DNA of 64,000 nucleotides, taken from assembly GCA_034008185.1 (NCBI GenBank), contig CM067081.1:154410258-154474257 (forward strand), written 5' to 3'. Position 1 is the stretch's first letter. Each line of letters begins with the position of its first letter. The stretch is from Gorsachius magnificus (taxonomy: Eukaryota; Chordata; Aves; Pelecaniformes; Ardeidae). Below are positions 1-12,000 of this stretch, piece after piece. A program made the translations under genes and the position numbers. The notes below the pieces were generated by a model. It was not told the origin of the DNA, did no database searches, and saw only the letters and a list, made by a program, of their open reading frames with translations.

Positions 1-3000
1 TTCTTTAATAAATGACTTGGGCCTGGCAATCTACAATTAGGATCTCATTACGAGTGTGATGAACTGAACAGTCCTGCTGTTGGTGTCTTCAGTTTCCATG
101 GCCAGGACAGTCAGTGCCTACAAAGAGGTGACAGCTCCAGTTGCCCCAAATTAACTGTGCCCAGCACAGGGTGGCAGAGTAGCCGAGGTCGGAAGGCACC
201 TCTGGAGATGGCCAGGTCCAACCTCCTGCTCAGAGCAGGGGTCGTGTAGAGCAGCCTGCTCAGGATATTGTCCAGCTGGTCCTTGGGGATGTAGACCCCA
301 CAACCTCTCTCTGAGCAACCTGTGCCAGTGCTCAGTCACCCTCTCAGTAAAAAAGTTTTTTCTTGTGTGTACGCTGAATAGGCCTTTCACTGGATGCCGC
401 TGAGAAGCCCTGCTGGTCCAGAGGTAGCCAGTCCTCTCAGAGGTAACCTCATCTGCAGGGCTGACTGGGAGAGGAAAGAAGTCCTCTGAGGAGAAACTGC
501 TGCTGCTGGCAGCTGGGGAGGGCTCATGGCATGTGTCGTGGAGCTTTGGGTCAAATACCCAGAGCTCAAATTTCAGAAAACTCTTTTATCTGCCTGCAGG
601 TACCCTTCTCTGTACCTGAAACAGCAGGAGGGCAGTTAGCTGATGTCCTAAGTTGCTGCACGTGAGACCAGAGCGCCTGGCTGTGTGATCAGCATGGACA
701 CACGTAGGCCTGGGGTCTTCTGCTGGAGGAGGCCACCCAGTGACCACCGCTGCTCAAAGGCGCCAGGCCATGAGGGGGAGGCCGGCCTGGGGAAGTGCTT
801 TCCAGCGGCACATCCCCTGCTGCAGCAGGGAGCTCTGGCCTCCTGCTCCTGGGAACCCTCATGGCAGGGGTAAGGAGGCAGCCCAGGACTGCAGAGCCGT
901 GGCAGGGGAGCATGAGCTGGGGGTCGAGCCTTTGTGTGCGAGGCTGCCAGGTCAGGGCAGGCTGGCTTTGCCTTGCTGCTGTGTTGGCGTTGGGCACCTC
1001 TGGTCAGTGACTCCCCCACTGCAAGTATCTTGTTTTGCCAAGGGAGCCTGCTCTTGGGTCGCATTGCCCTTCTGGGCTTTAGCTGCAACCCCACTCGGCT
1101 GGTGTCCTCCCTGCTCTGCGGGGGCTCGCCCCCTGAGTTCGCGCTGCTGCTGGGGACCTTGGGAAGGCAGCATGCTCGTGCCCCAGCCCAGGGATGCTGC
1201 CTGGTGCTGGGGCTGTGCACAGGGGCCCACATAGTGGCCTCTGTCTGTGTGTTCGTGCGCAAGCACGCATCCTCATGCCTGCATCTTTCCCCAAAGGGAA
1301 ACAAGCTCCAAACAGAGCAAGGGCTGGGGGGAGGGGAGCCTTGAAGTCTTTAACTGTTGGCTTCCCCTTAGTCATGATTTTCCTGTTAATGTTTTGTCTT
1401 CTTGGCATCCTTCCTGTTCTTTATATATGTATGTTACATATTGTTGGTGCTGTCTGTATGTTGCATCCTTGGTCTGTAAAGCACAGAAGCAGGGAGGTGT
1501 TGCTTGCAGGCTTTGTCTGGCTGCTTGGTGTTACTCATGAAAGTAACTGGAGAGACCATTTCTGTGAGCACTGAGGAGAAGAAAGCGTGCATGGGCTTTA
1601 AACGCAGCGTGTCTTTTTTCTTCTTGGAGGAGAGTTTGACCAGCCGCAGGTCACTTTCAGTGCTGTGAAGCCTTACTGTTTATATGCACCAGTGGTGTGG
1701 CTAGTATCCCAGTTACAGACTTGGATCCAATTTTTGTTCAAGGTGCAGAGTAAACCAAGCACAGAAAATCTTGAGACATGGCCTCCAGCACACAGCAATG
1801 GTAATACCCATCCCCAAACAGCAAGACCCTTTAAGGTATGCTCAGTTTATTCCCTGCAAATGAAATAGCAAAGAAGGGAGGCCCAGAAGGCTTGCTGCCA
1901 TCACTGCTTGACCTTATTGGAGGCAAGACTCCATGTGTGTGACCCATATGCTGGCTGCGTACATTTCTGATGATACAGGCTGCAAGCCCTTCTGGCTTCT
2001 GTCATCGTCTGGTGGCTGCACCAAGCGCAGTGGGCAAAGTTGGTTTCTTCCTCTTCCTGAAGGAGTTTAGACGCGTATTCCTCTGGAAGACTTCTCTGGC
2101 CTTTTGGGGTGGGAGTGTGCCTACTGTCAGCGCCTCTTTTTTTATTCACCGGTTGCTTTGGAAACATTGTGTAGTATCTAGTGCCCTGAACCAGATGTGC
2201 GTACTCCAAAAGCATTTTGATCGGAAGTGGGGAAGAGGGCATTGGGGAAGAGGGGGGGGCGGGAGGAAAACTTAAATTAGAAGAAAGCCAAACAGCTATT
2301 GCTGGAGACAGATGATTACAGCTCATTTCAAGGCTGTTTCCTGCATGCCAATGATAGATCAGTAAACAAACGCCTCTTTGCAAACACAAAGCAGGCAGGA
2401 ACTCTGTTTGGAAGAGAGAGGTCGGGGTAGGTCTCGCTTCGCTTGGTAGCAGGAAGCCCCTATCACATGGCCCTGGGAATCGTGAGGCCGGGTGCATGTG
2501 GGAGATATGCCGAGAGGCTTCTGCTGGGAGACTTCACATCCTTCCCAGGGTCTGGCCAACAGGTTTGAGGGCTCCCTCCTCTCCCTCTTTCCTCCCACCT
2601 CCTCCCCTGTCCTTCCTTTCCCAGTTTAATTTTGAAACTATATCAGATGACTGCTTTGTTCCCCCAAACAATGGCAGGGATTACTGAATAAATTGCAGTG
2701 GCGAGGCTCTCCAAATGGGGCTCAGCATCTTCTCTCCTCTTTTGTGGCCTTGCTGCTCCAGGATGTACGTGCCAGGAGCAGTCACCCTGGGCTCGGGTTG
2801 CTGCAGGGCTGCACCTCCCATTGCTGGTAGACAGTTCTTTTGTGGTTTTTAGAGAAAGCAGCGACAGGTCAAGAAGTACCAGCTCAGTGTATGTCTGTCC
2901 TTCTTGGGTTGCCTGCTAACTGAACTCAGCCCTGCTTGTGTCTTCTAGGCAATTTGTAGGGCCCTGGTCACGTTGCGCTTGAGGCAGGAAAGCAGAGCAT

Positions 3001-5931
3001 TTCAGATAACATTTCTGAGCCTCTGGAGGGTCTCCCTTCCCCATCCCTACACGCACTCTTCTCGTGCTCTCTCTCCCCACTTCCTTCCCTCCTGTCCATA
3101 CAGTCTCATCACCTTCCTTGTACCAGATGGGGTGCGTGTTGGACCCCTTCCATGAGCTGCTTTGTCTAAAACAGCGAGCTGTGGCAGATCACAGAGGTGC
3201 TCCAAAAAGAGCCCAAGCCAGCACATGATCAGGGTAGTGTGTGGTCGATTGTAGCAGAGATGTGGGGAGACAGGAGGAATAGGAGCTCCGCTTGCCCTTT
3301 GCAGTGAACTGTCAAGTTAACTCTGGGTGCCTTGTGGAGCCAAACCTCAGTAGAGATGATCTACCTTTTGTTTTCCTACTGGAGGCAATTTTCCATCGCT
3401 GCCATCCCAGCTTCCTCTTGTCAGGTGTTAGCAATGCCTGTTGGTCAGGCCTGCAAGTCGTTTCTGGTGACCTTATTAACAGAAGAGATGATCCCATCAC
3501 CTTTGAAGTTCACTTGGGCTTGGGATTGGCCCCAAGCTAATTATCTGACTGTTGGACTCATTGGGAGGTACCTTATTATTTTCTGCTATTTTATTCCAGA
3601 GGTGATGTTCTTTTCTTCATGTCTTCCAGTGTGTTTGGATATTTACTCTTTTGGACAGGACCAGCTAAGGTGCTACAGTAATCCCGTAGGTCATGCTGAG
3701 GGACACCCTGTATATCCTGCTGCTCCAGGGTGAAGGCACAGCAATCTGTGTATCTCCTAGGGATAACTTCACTCCCCTAAGCAGCGTGTGTTGTCAGTGG
3801 GTGTGTTGGTAGGTACCTGGCTGTTGTCACGTTGCAGCATCTGGTGTGTGGCTGCTTTGGAAGCTCCTGGCCTGCTCTTTAATCTGCCTGGTGTGGGTGG
3901 CGTTGCTTTGGTTACTCCTGCCATGCGTGGTGGCTGGGGGGGGACAGATGTCCCTCTGGCCTTGGCTCCAAGTCATGCTTATACGCTGATCGCAGTGGTA
4001 CTCCTTTCATAGGAGGCTCTTTTGCAGCACTCAGCAACTGCTTTGTGCCTTGCTTCTGCTCGCTAAGGGCGATGGGGTCTGTCCCATCCACTACAGATGA
4101 AGAAACGAGTGCACCTCTATTATTTCTTTTTGGCCTCTCCACAGGAGGTATGTCAGGTACGTGACCGTGCTGAGCACTGGCATGCATTTGCTATATCCAG
4201 ATGTTTTCAAGGCAGTGTTGTTAGGGGGCTATCAGAAAAGGCTGAGAGATGGAGTTCCCTGATGGGGAAATTGTGTGACCTTGTCAAGACAGAGGAGCTC
4301 ATCCCAAGTGAACTTGCGGTGTGGCAGTGGAGCCAGAGGGGTTGTGTGTATGCCAGCTCCCACTGTTGTTAACATTTCTTACTGCTAAAGGCAGTGCCGA
4401 GGAGCTCCGGCCACTGACCCTGCTGTGCAAGGCACTAAATGAGTGACGAGTGAAGAGATGGTCCCTGCTCTAGGGATGTTGTAAGCCAAGTGCAGAGCAG
4501 CCTGTGCTGCAGCTTTGCAGGAATCTGCTTTGGCTGCCTGGATGAGTCATTCTTTGGCTGGGGACATGAGCGATCATTAGTTTTTCATTATTCTCAATCC
4601 ATAACAGTTAACTGATGGATGAATAGAGTTTGTTCCTTGGGCTGGTAAATTTTCTTGACAGTGTTGCAAGGCTGCTCTGTGTCTAGAAGTGAAGTGGGTG
4701 TTTGTTCCAGTTACTAACGAGGAAGAGAGGCCAAGGGGGTTTATTGTCTGGGGAAAGAGAGTCCGCTAAATGGTTAGCAATGAGCTGCCCCGAGTGTGTG
4801 CACATTGAGTTGACCCAGAGTTCACTCCTTGCCTCAGGAACTTTGCCAGTGTGGGATAAAGGGAGGGAGAGAAAACTGTGAACAAACAAGACTGATTTTT
4901 TTTTTTCTTCTCTTTTTTCCTCTCTCTGCCCAAAATACTTGAACAGTGGAAACGAGAAATCCTTTTGTTATTTACTGTTTCTGGTGTGGTGGGTTTTATT
5001 TTTTTAACGACAAGAACCTACTAAATTTCCTGAGGCACTTGTTCTTGTTGCCAAATGCTAGACATGGTGGGGCAGCATCTGGCAGACCAGCCAAGTGGAC
5101 AGATTTGAGAGGCTTCAGATTTTCCAAGTATTGCCTCCAAGATGGTGAGCCTGTTTGCTCTGCAGCATTGCAGTGATGGCGTACCACCCTGAGAAGTGAG
5201 GAGAAATGGTGCTGCAGAGTAACAGAGTAATTATTTTATTTTTTATTTAACAAGTAAGAGAATTGCGGGGCAATAAAAAGAGGACAGAGTGTGTTACATT
5301 GACCAGGTAGTAGCAGTACGCAAAAGAAAGAGAGGGACGGTTGCTCCATGAATGTTAGAAACCATGAGACAAACAGAATGACTCATTGTGACTGATACAT
5401 CTTACCCCACGAGGAGTTGTCCTCTGAAACCAGATCAGTAGCAGCCTAACATGGCCCACCAGAGAGAAGGAAATCATTGGCTGCAGTGCAGTGTCTCTTC
5501 AGCCTAAAATGTTTTCCGTCCCAAGCTGGGGACATTGTGATAGTGTTGCATGCACAGGGACCACTTCGGTCGCATGTCCTTGTTTTTGTTTTAGGCTTCT
5601 GCAAGGAAAAAATATTTAAATCTGCTGAAAATTCGGCAACAATAAAAGCCTTCATAAAACGTGCTCCATATTCAAGTCATCGTACAGCAGCTGATACTGA
5701 GTCAAAGATAATTTTTGCCCTCAAAACCCATTGACTGGGGTAATGTTATCACCCCTTTTCCCATTTCACAGAGGAGGAAGCTGAGGCTGTCCTCAGAGAG
5801 CTGTCATGTCTTTCTTCTGCTCTTCTCCCGAATTTCAAGGAGAAACATGCATATATATGTGTGTGTGTGTAGAAGGAAGAGAGAAGGATACCAAGCACAG
5901 AGCAACACCTCTTCCTTGTGTCTGTCTGCAG
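1..5931. other. Upstream of the DENND2A start: intron or 5' flank, no coding exon seen
   Basis: Apart from a CR1 fragment near the left edge I see no supported exon here. The stretch 650-1340 is GC-rich and open on both strands over short ORFs, but it has no family signature or consistent splice context. An untranslated first exon and promoter of DENND2A could lie here unseen. Simple T/C-rich tracts (about 4890-4930) and a short TG run (about 5850-5870) are present. Confidence 0.5.
166..380 (-). mobile_element. CR1 retrotransposon fragment
   Basis: The minus-strand orientation matches CR1 3' sequence. It shares the AAAAAAGTTTTTTC-like block and the 'CTGTGCCAGTGCTCAGTCACCC' type segment with the clearer copy at 51.8 kb. 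It is diverged and truncated, and I cannot see an intact 3' terminal octamer repeat. Confidence 0.75.
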
Positions 5932-6030
5932 GTGACCTGCTGCCCTGCTGTGTGCTGACATGATGACAGCTAGCAAGGCGGCCGATGTGAGCAGCAAGTC
6001 TGAAAGCAGTGTCTGCAAGTCTGTTGAGAG
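5932..6030 (+). CDS. DENND2A: DENND2A coding exon 1 with start codon
   Basis: The exon follows a pyrimidine-rich acceptor ending at 5931 and carries 28 nt of 5' UTR. The start is at 5960, where two ATG codons are adjacent (5960 and 5963) in a weak initiation context. The exon encodes MMTASKAADVSSKSES and ends at 6030 before GTGAGA. The split codon AG|G joins the next exon to give VERIKLAD. Because the exon begins with an acceptor, at least one untranslated exon must lie upstream; I could not locate it. Confidence 0.8.
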
Positions 6031-9000
6031 GTGAGAGCTTTCCATGTTTCAGTGCTGGGGTGCTTTGTCTTTATTATCCCCAAGAGAAAGAAAACCAAAG
6101 TAAGGAAACATTCGCTCTGCTCTGCACTGTCTCCCTCTCCTCACATGTTAAAACACACCCCTGAAGGTCTCAGGTGGTTTCATTGCCATCTCAGGACTGT
6201 GCATTTTGGCATCCAGTCAGACTGATGATATCCTAGACTCAATGCCAGAAGAGGTCTGCCCCAAGGCAAGACTGTTCACGTTGATGATAACCCTGTAAAT
6301 GTTTGCCCTGCCTGCACTTGAAATCTTCAGTGCTGGAGACTCCACAGACTCCTCAGAGAAGCCCTACTGTCCCCACCCATTGCAGGTTTTTCCCAGGTTC
6401 AACCTTGGTTTCTACTGTGCAGTCCAACCACCAGTGGCACTGAGATGCCCTGCTCCCTGTGAAAGGCCGTGGTGTTCACAGTGCCAGCTCTTAACCAAAC
6501 TGCCATGTTATCACTGAGACAGCCAAGAGTTAAATATCTGTGAGGCTAAGGAAGAACAGTCTCTAACTTGGGTCCCATTTCTGCTCAGAAACCTGTCCCA
6601 GACTCACTTTGCACTACAACTGAGTCTGCAATGGCTGCCAGCATTGCTTAACTCCAGGACAAAGCTCAAGGCCTGCCAGCACACAGGGTATCCACATGGA
6701 TGCTCTTACAAGAGCCCTAAGTTCTGGAAGAGACACGCTTGATACGTTTAAGTTAATGGAGCAATTTCTCGAGTTGAATCTCAGTGTTGGGTCTGTGGTT
6801 AAATATGACTAATGATATGGATTTGCGTTCCACTACCTTGTGTTGTCCTGGTGCCCTTTCCTAAGCCCAGGCAAACCCCAAAGACATGGCTAAGTGCTTG
6901 GTTCAGAAACATTTTGCATTGGAATAAGTGTGTGTTCAGCTGGAACTTTACTATATCGATAAAATATCACGGTATTTATATTGTGATATCACACACTTGG
7001 AAATCCCTAGACTAAATATATTAGGGCTTTTTGGTGCAGCTTGGACTGAAACAATGAAGATGTTTAATCCTTTGCTGTGAGAATGTTGAATCTGGCATCT
7101 GGGTGCTACGTCACATATGGCCTGGGATGGTAGGGCCGTAGAAATGTAGTAATAAAAGTGCAGTCTTTGTGCATTAATATGCATTTGGGGGGAACATTTG
7201 GATGGACCAAGAGATATCCTCTGAGGAATGCCAGCTATATCATATGTTTTCTCTGCTGTTTAACAGCAGCAATTTTGCTGCTGTTTGCAATCGGTCCATT
7301 TTGCATTTATTTGCAGTGGACCTGCTTAATGCCCTGATGAAGTCCAAAACTCTACCGCATGCGCACACACACACAAATGCTGGTGAACCTCTTACTGGTA
7401 TCAGCATGTCTGATGTACAAAAAATACCTCTCACCTGCCCCCTACTTCTGCCACAGAGAAAGACTTCATTTCAAACCACATCTTAGTCATAACAAGAGGA
7501 GAGCATTGCATTCTGGCTAGAAGGACCCTTCCCTGAACATCCTCCCCATAAGCCCATCTCTCAAGCGCTTGCTTTGAGCATCCTCCGCTGTTACCAGCTT
7601 TACGAGTAGAGCTTGCGGAGCTGATGGACTAAACCAAGGGTGAGCAATGGTGGTGAATGTTTCTTCTCTTTTTGTCTTTGGTATGTAGGATCAAGCTTGC
7701 AGATAAAAACAATACAGCAGCTGTGAAGGAATTAGAAAGACCTTTGTGTGGATTTCTGAGTGAGAGATGTTCTGAAGGTGTGTCTGTCACCCTGGGTTTA
7801 ATATCTGAAGCTGAACCAGTTTCTTCTGTGGTGAAGAACCCACTGGGAGCCTTGGAGAACTTGATGCTGGATCCAAGGCTAGACTGCTTTCAGCAGAACA
7901 TGCTTAGTCCCAAAATGATCATCAGTGACCCATCTGTGGATCTGAATGTTAAAGAAAACAGTAAAATCATCAGGAGACAGATAGGAGGCACTCAGAATAT
8001 ACGGTCACCTGGAAAAATTAATTTGAGGAATAAGTCCTTCAGCATCAAGGACAAAATTTCAGAATGGGAAGGGAAAAAGGAAATGCAGTCTGCTCCTCGC
8101 AGAGAGGAGGAGCAGGGAGTTAAAGAGGAGCACAAGATGCCCTGCGTAACTGAGAAGACTAGTGGGGAAGCACTGGTGATTCGGAAAGTGGAGACCAAGC
8201 GACTTATGAACTGGGAACTGGACTGCAAAGGGGCAGGCAAAGAGAATGAGCGGAAAGCAGGAACTCAGAAAGGCACAGGGCAGGCAGCAGAGCGGAAGGG
8301 GGAAGCGCAGAAGGATGAGGAAGTGGAGTCCAGCCCTGGAAAATGCAAGGAGGTGAAAGGTGCGAAGTGGGAGGTCCAGAAGGAGAATCTTTCAGTGCTT
8401 AGTCAGGTGAAGAAGCTAGAGCAGGCTTTGAAAGACGGCTCAGCAGAGCTGCAGCCACAGTTGCCTGGTACTTACTATTCCCCACAGTGCTTGCAGGAGA
8501 AGGCAGCACAAGGACACACTGCTCCCGAGGGCCATGAGAGCGTATGTGGGGCTGAGCTCAACAAAAGGCTTCTTGGCTTGGACTCTGAAATCAGTGAGCC
8601 AATTTTTGGGACTCTAGAAGAGGTAAGAACTTCTCATGCAAAATCCAAGGACTGCACGGTGGAGAATGTGTACACAGAGCCAGGGGTGCCAGAGAAGAAA
8701 CCCTTCATCAACCCGCTGCCAAAGCCCCGGCGGACTTTCAAACATGAGGGGGAAGAGGACTGGGTGCCAGCAGCTAGGAATAAAAGAAACTTACCCCCTC
8801 TGCCGTCCATTCCGCCCCCTCCTCTTCCTTCTTCTCCTCCCCCATCAGCTGTCAGCAGGAGGCTCTGGAGCGGGAAGCACAAGAACAACGCCGACCACAG
8901 GTATTTGGGTAGTGTTTCACAAAGGTGTTGGTCTTGATGTGATGGTGGAGTCCTGCTTTCCCATATCTCTCTGGAAGAGATGGATCTTCCCTGGTCACGC

Positions 9001-12000
9001 ATAATCCCCAGAGAGCCTTGCTGGCCATAATCGGCACTCAGTCATCTCTCTGAGAATGTATGAGTGGCCAGCACAACTTCACAGGATAAGTGTGAAGGGA
9101 TAAATCGTGGCAGATTTGGGCTTTAAGGTCACTGTATTATGTGGCTTAACCTTCAAGCCCAAGATTGAGGGGTTTGGGGTTTTGTTTTGTTTTTTTAGCA
9201 GAAAATCTATTTAATTACAAAATGACTGCAGCTGGTCTGGAACGGGGTCTGGAATGATAATCTCTAGACTCTACCGCAACATTTTCACTGTTCATAGTAA
9301 GCCTATTCCTCTAACTCAATCTGATATGCATATATTCTTCTGGAGTGCTTTCTTGCCTTTTCTCCCCTCCCTCATGACTGTCACACATTTGGGGTGGGGA
9401 GCGTAAAATACACAGCTGTTTCTAATGCCATTTGCGTAAACTGTCACCTAAAAATTCCTGGCTTGGGTGCAGGAAGGAAATTGAATCTTTCCAGGGTTGT
9501 TAGTGGAGGGCACTTAATTGTTTTTACTCATTCTGCCATCCTACATGCAAGTACTGCTTTCCTGCATTGCTCAGACAGAGCTGATTTTGGGGTCCCCCTA
9601 CTCCTGCTGAGGGTGAGATTTGTGCTGTAAGTGGGACCTCTTATGACCTAAGGTTCTGCGCAGTATTGCAGGATGTGCTATTTAACACTTGCATCTTCAC
9701 AGTGTGCTTCTGCCATTACGACAGCATAGATTATCTATGGCGTCCCCAAAATACCTTTATTTTTGTGCCTGATAAAAATAACCGATCTCAGTGTTACTTT
9801 TTCATGCTCTATATGGGATGAGGCTGTGAAATGTTCTATTCTCAGTAATTCATTTTGCCAGCTGTGTGGCATGTTGGAGAAGTGAATTAGCTGTGATTTG
9901 GTTATAAATGTTGGTTAATTGTATCACTCTCCTCTTTCTCCTTCTCCCCTCCCATCAATGGTGCAGGAAGTCTTACGAGTTTGAAGACTTGCTGCAGTCA
10001 TCATCTGAGAACGGCCGGGTGGATTGGTATGCGCAGACCAAGCTGGCCCTCACACGCACTTTATCTGAGGAGAACGTCTATGAAGACATCCTGGGTAGGA
10101 GCTTTGGACAGGACATACTGGGTACGAGCTTTGGACAGGGGAGGGATTTGACTGCTAGCGCTGAGTAACTGAGAAGACTCGTGGTCAACAGGCACTCACT
10201 GGAGGTGCTGAATAAAGTATGTTTATTATCCAAATGCAAACCAAGACACATTTTACACAGATTATTGGCAAGTAGTAAGAAAAATGGACAGAACATTTCA
10301 AAACTCATCAGCTTCAAATATGAAACCTGAGGCATGTGGGAACCAGCTTTTATTTTTTGCTGGCCTCTCTCCTCTGTCTTCCTTTTGTGCTGTGGACTAA
10401 TTCTCACAGCTCTGGTCTCTCCATTGTGGTAAGCTGAGATAATGGGAACAGTCTGAAAACATAGCCTCGAAGTTAATTCCATGGTCCAGAAATAAGATTG
10501 TGTATGGCTCCAGGTACCAATGAAATTAAGAAACTAGGTCCCACAATCTTTGAAATTGAGTTTTATTTCATTCTCTAACTTCAATGGCAGATCAACGCCA
10601 TTTTAAAGATTATTTCCTGTAACAATCTCAATTTACATAATGTTTTTTAACATTGTGAGTTAGATGGCCTTTTATGGAACATGGAATAGAAGCATCCCTC
10701 TTGAAAAAGCCTTAAGAAGTTTTAGTGTCTGTAGGCTGGTGCTCTGTAAAGCTCTTGGCTGAGTTTAGCAGAATAGGAAGAGAATAGCTGCATCAGCTCT
10801 TGCCATACAGCTGTAATCCTACAAAGGTGGTCTGTGGTGTTTGGTGTGGTAGGAGCTGCGCTTTCTCAGGAGCAGGCAGGGCATTATCATTTTGATATGA
10901 ATAAAATCTGATCATACTTGATGAGAAAGATCTCTCAAAGAAATCATGTTCCTTTGGGACTGATGGCAAACAAGGTGATGCCAGTCTGTCCTTTTTAACA
11001 TTTTTGAAGCTGTCGGCCTCGTTTGTGGAGCTAGGGCCCCCATATTTGCCTTTTTCTTCTCTTTACTTGGGGGGGGCAAAGGAACAGGGAGTGCCTGAGC
11101 AGCTGCTGGGTTTTTTTGTGTTGGGGCGTGGTGGGAGGTCTCAGAAACCACTCAGTAAGGGTGACCCCATCAGCTGGAATAACATGGATAGCATTACAGA
11201 GCGGCTGTGTAGGCAAATCCATCCATTCAAATGCAAGCACACTCCTGTGTCCCAAGCTTGCAGAGAACTCAAATACCAGGCTGAAATTCCTCTCCCCTCC
11301 AGCTTTTAGTGGCAAAGATTAAAAGAAAACAAAGTTATGGGTAATTGTCAGCTAATGGGGCATGTTTGGGTTTTTTGTTTTCTTGCTGCATGTTTAAGCT
11401 TTGCCTGGAGTCACTGATTTTTAATTGGTTCCTGCAGTCCTGGTGGTGTTACGTTGGAAGCTTGGGAAAAGGGGTGGACAGGGATAACTCAAAAAAAGCT
11501 AGTTTTGTTTTTCACAAGACCGCAGGCGGGTATAGTCCATGAAACATAAACAACATGTGAAAACCACACCAATGGAGGGGGAACCAAGACTTCAGCTGCG
11601 GGACACTAGTGCTGACCCACAGATAATCATGTCTGTCCATCAGGGCAAGCAAGCACACCACCACCCCTGCCCCATATTCATATGCATGACTTAGGGAGGG
11701 TTCAACTGTTGGTGGGAGAACCATTCCCTTTCCCAGCCAGTTACACAGATTCCCTTCATGCACCATCTTTTTACTATTTGACTTTTCTTACCTGGAATAT
11801 TGGAAATTGTACTGGGCAGATGGATGACAAAGTTTATTTGTCAAAAAGAGGGAAACTCTTTTCTTCCTGTCTGAGGCTAACTGGACATGCTACTGAGCAG
11901 TTTGAGGATGGGGTAAGCAACAGAACCCAAGCTTTTTTTTTTCTCCAGTCTACCCAGTTATGTGACAGCTGAACTGTATTTTCAGTACTGAAGTGTGCCA

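Noticed and set aside
648..1304. 218-codon minus-strand ORF
   Set aside because: The region is GC-rich and open in several frames on both strands. There is no family motif and no splice partner; base composition explains it.
10095..10168. Coding read-through after DENND2A coding exon 3
   Set aside because: The frame stays open to a stop at about 10,168, but the conserved protein continues at 13,431. At most the first 27 bases could be added by the duplicated donor.
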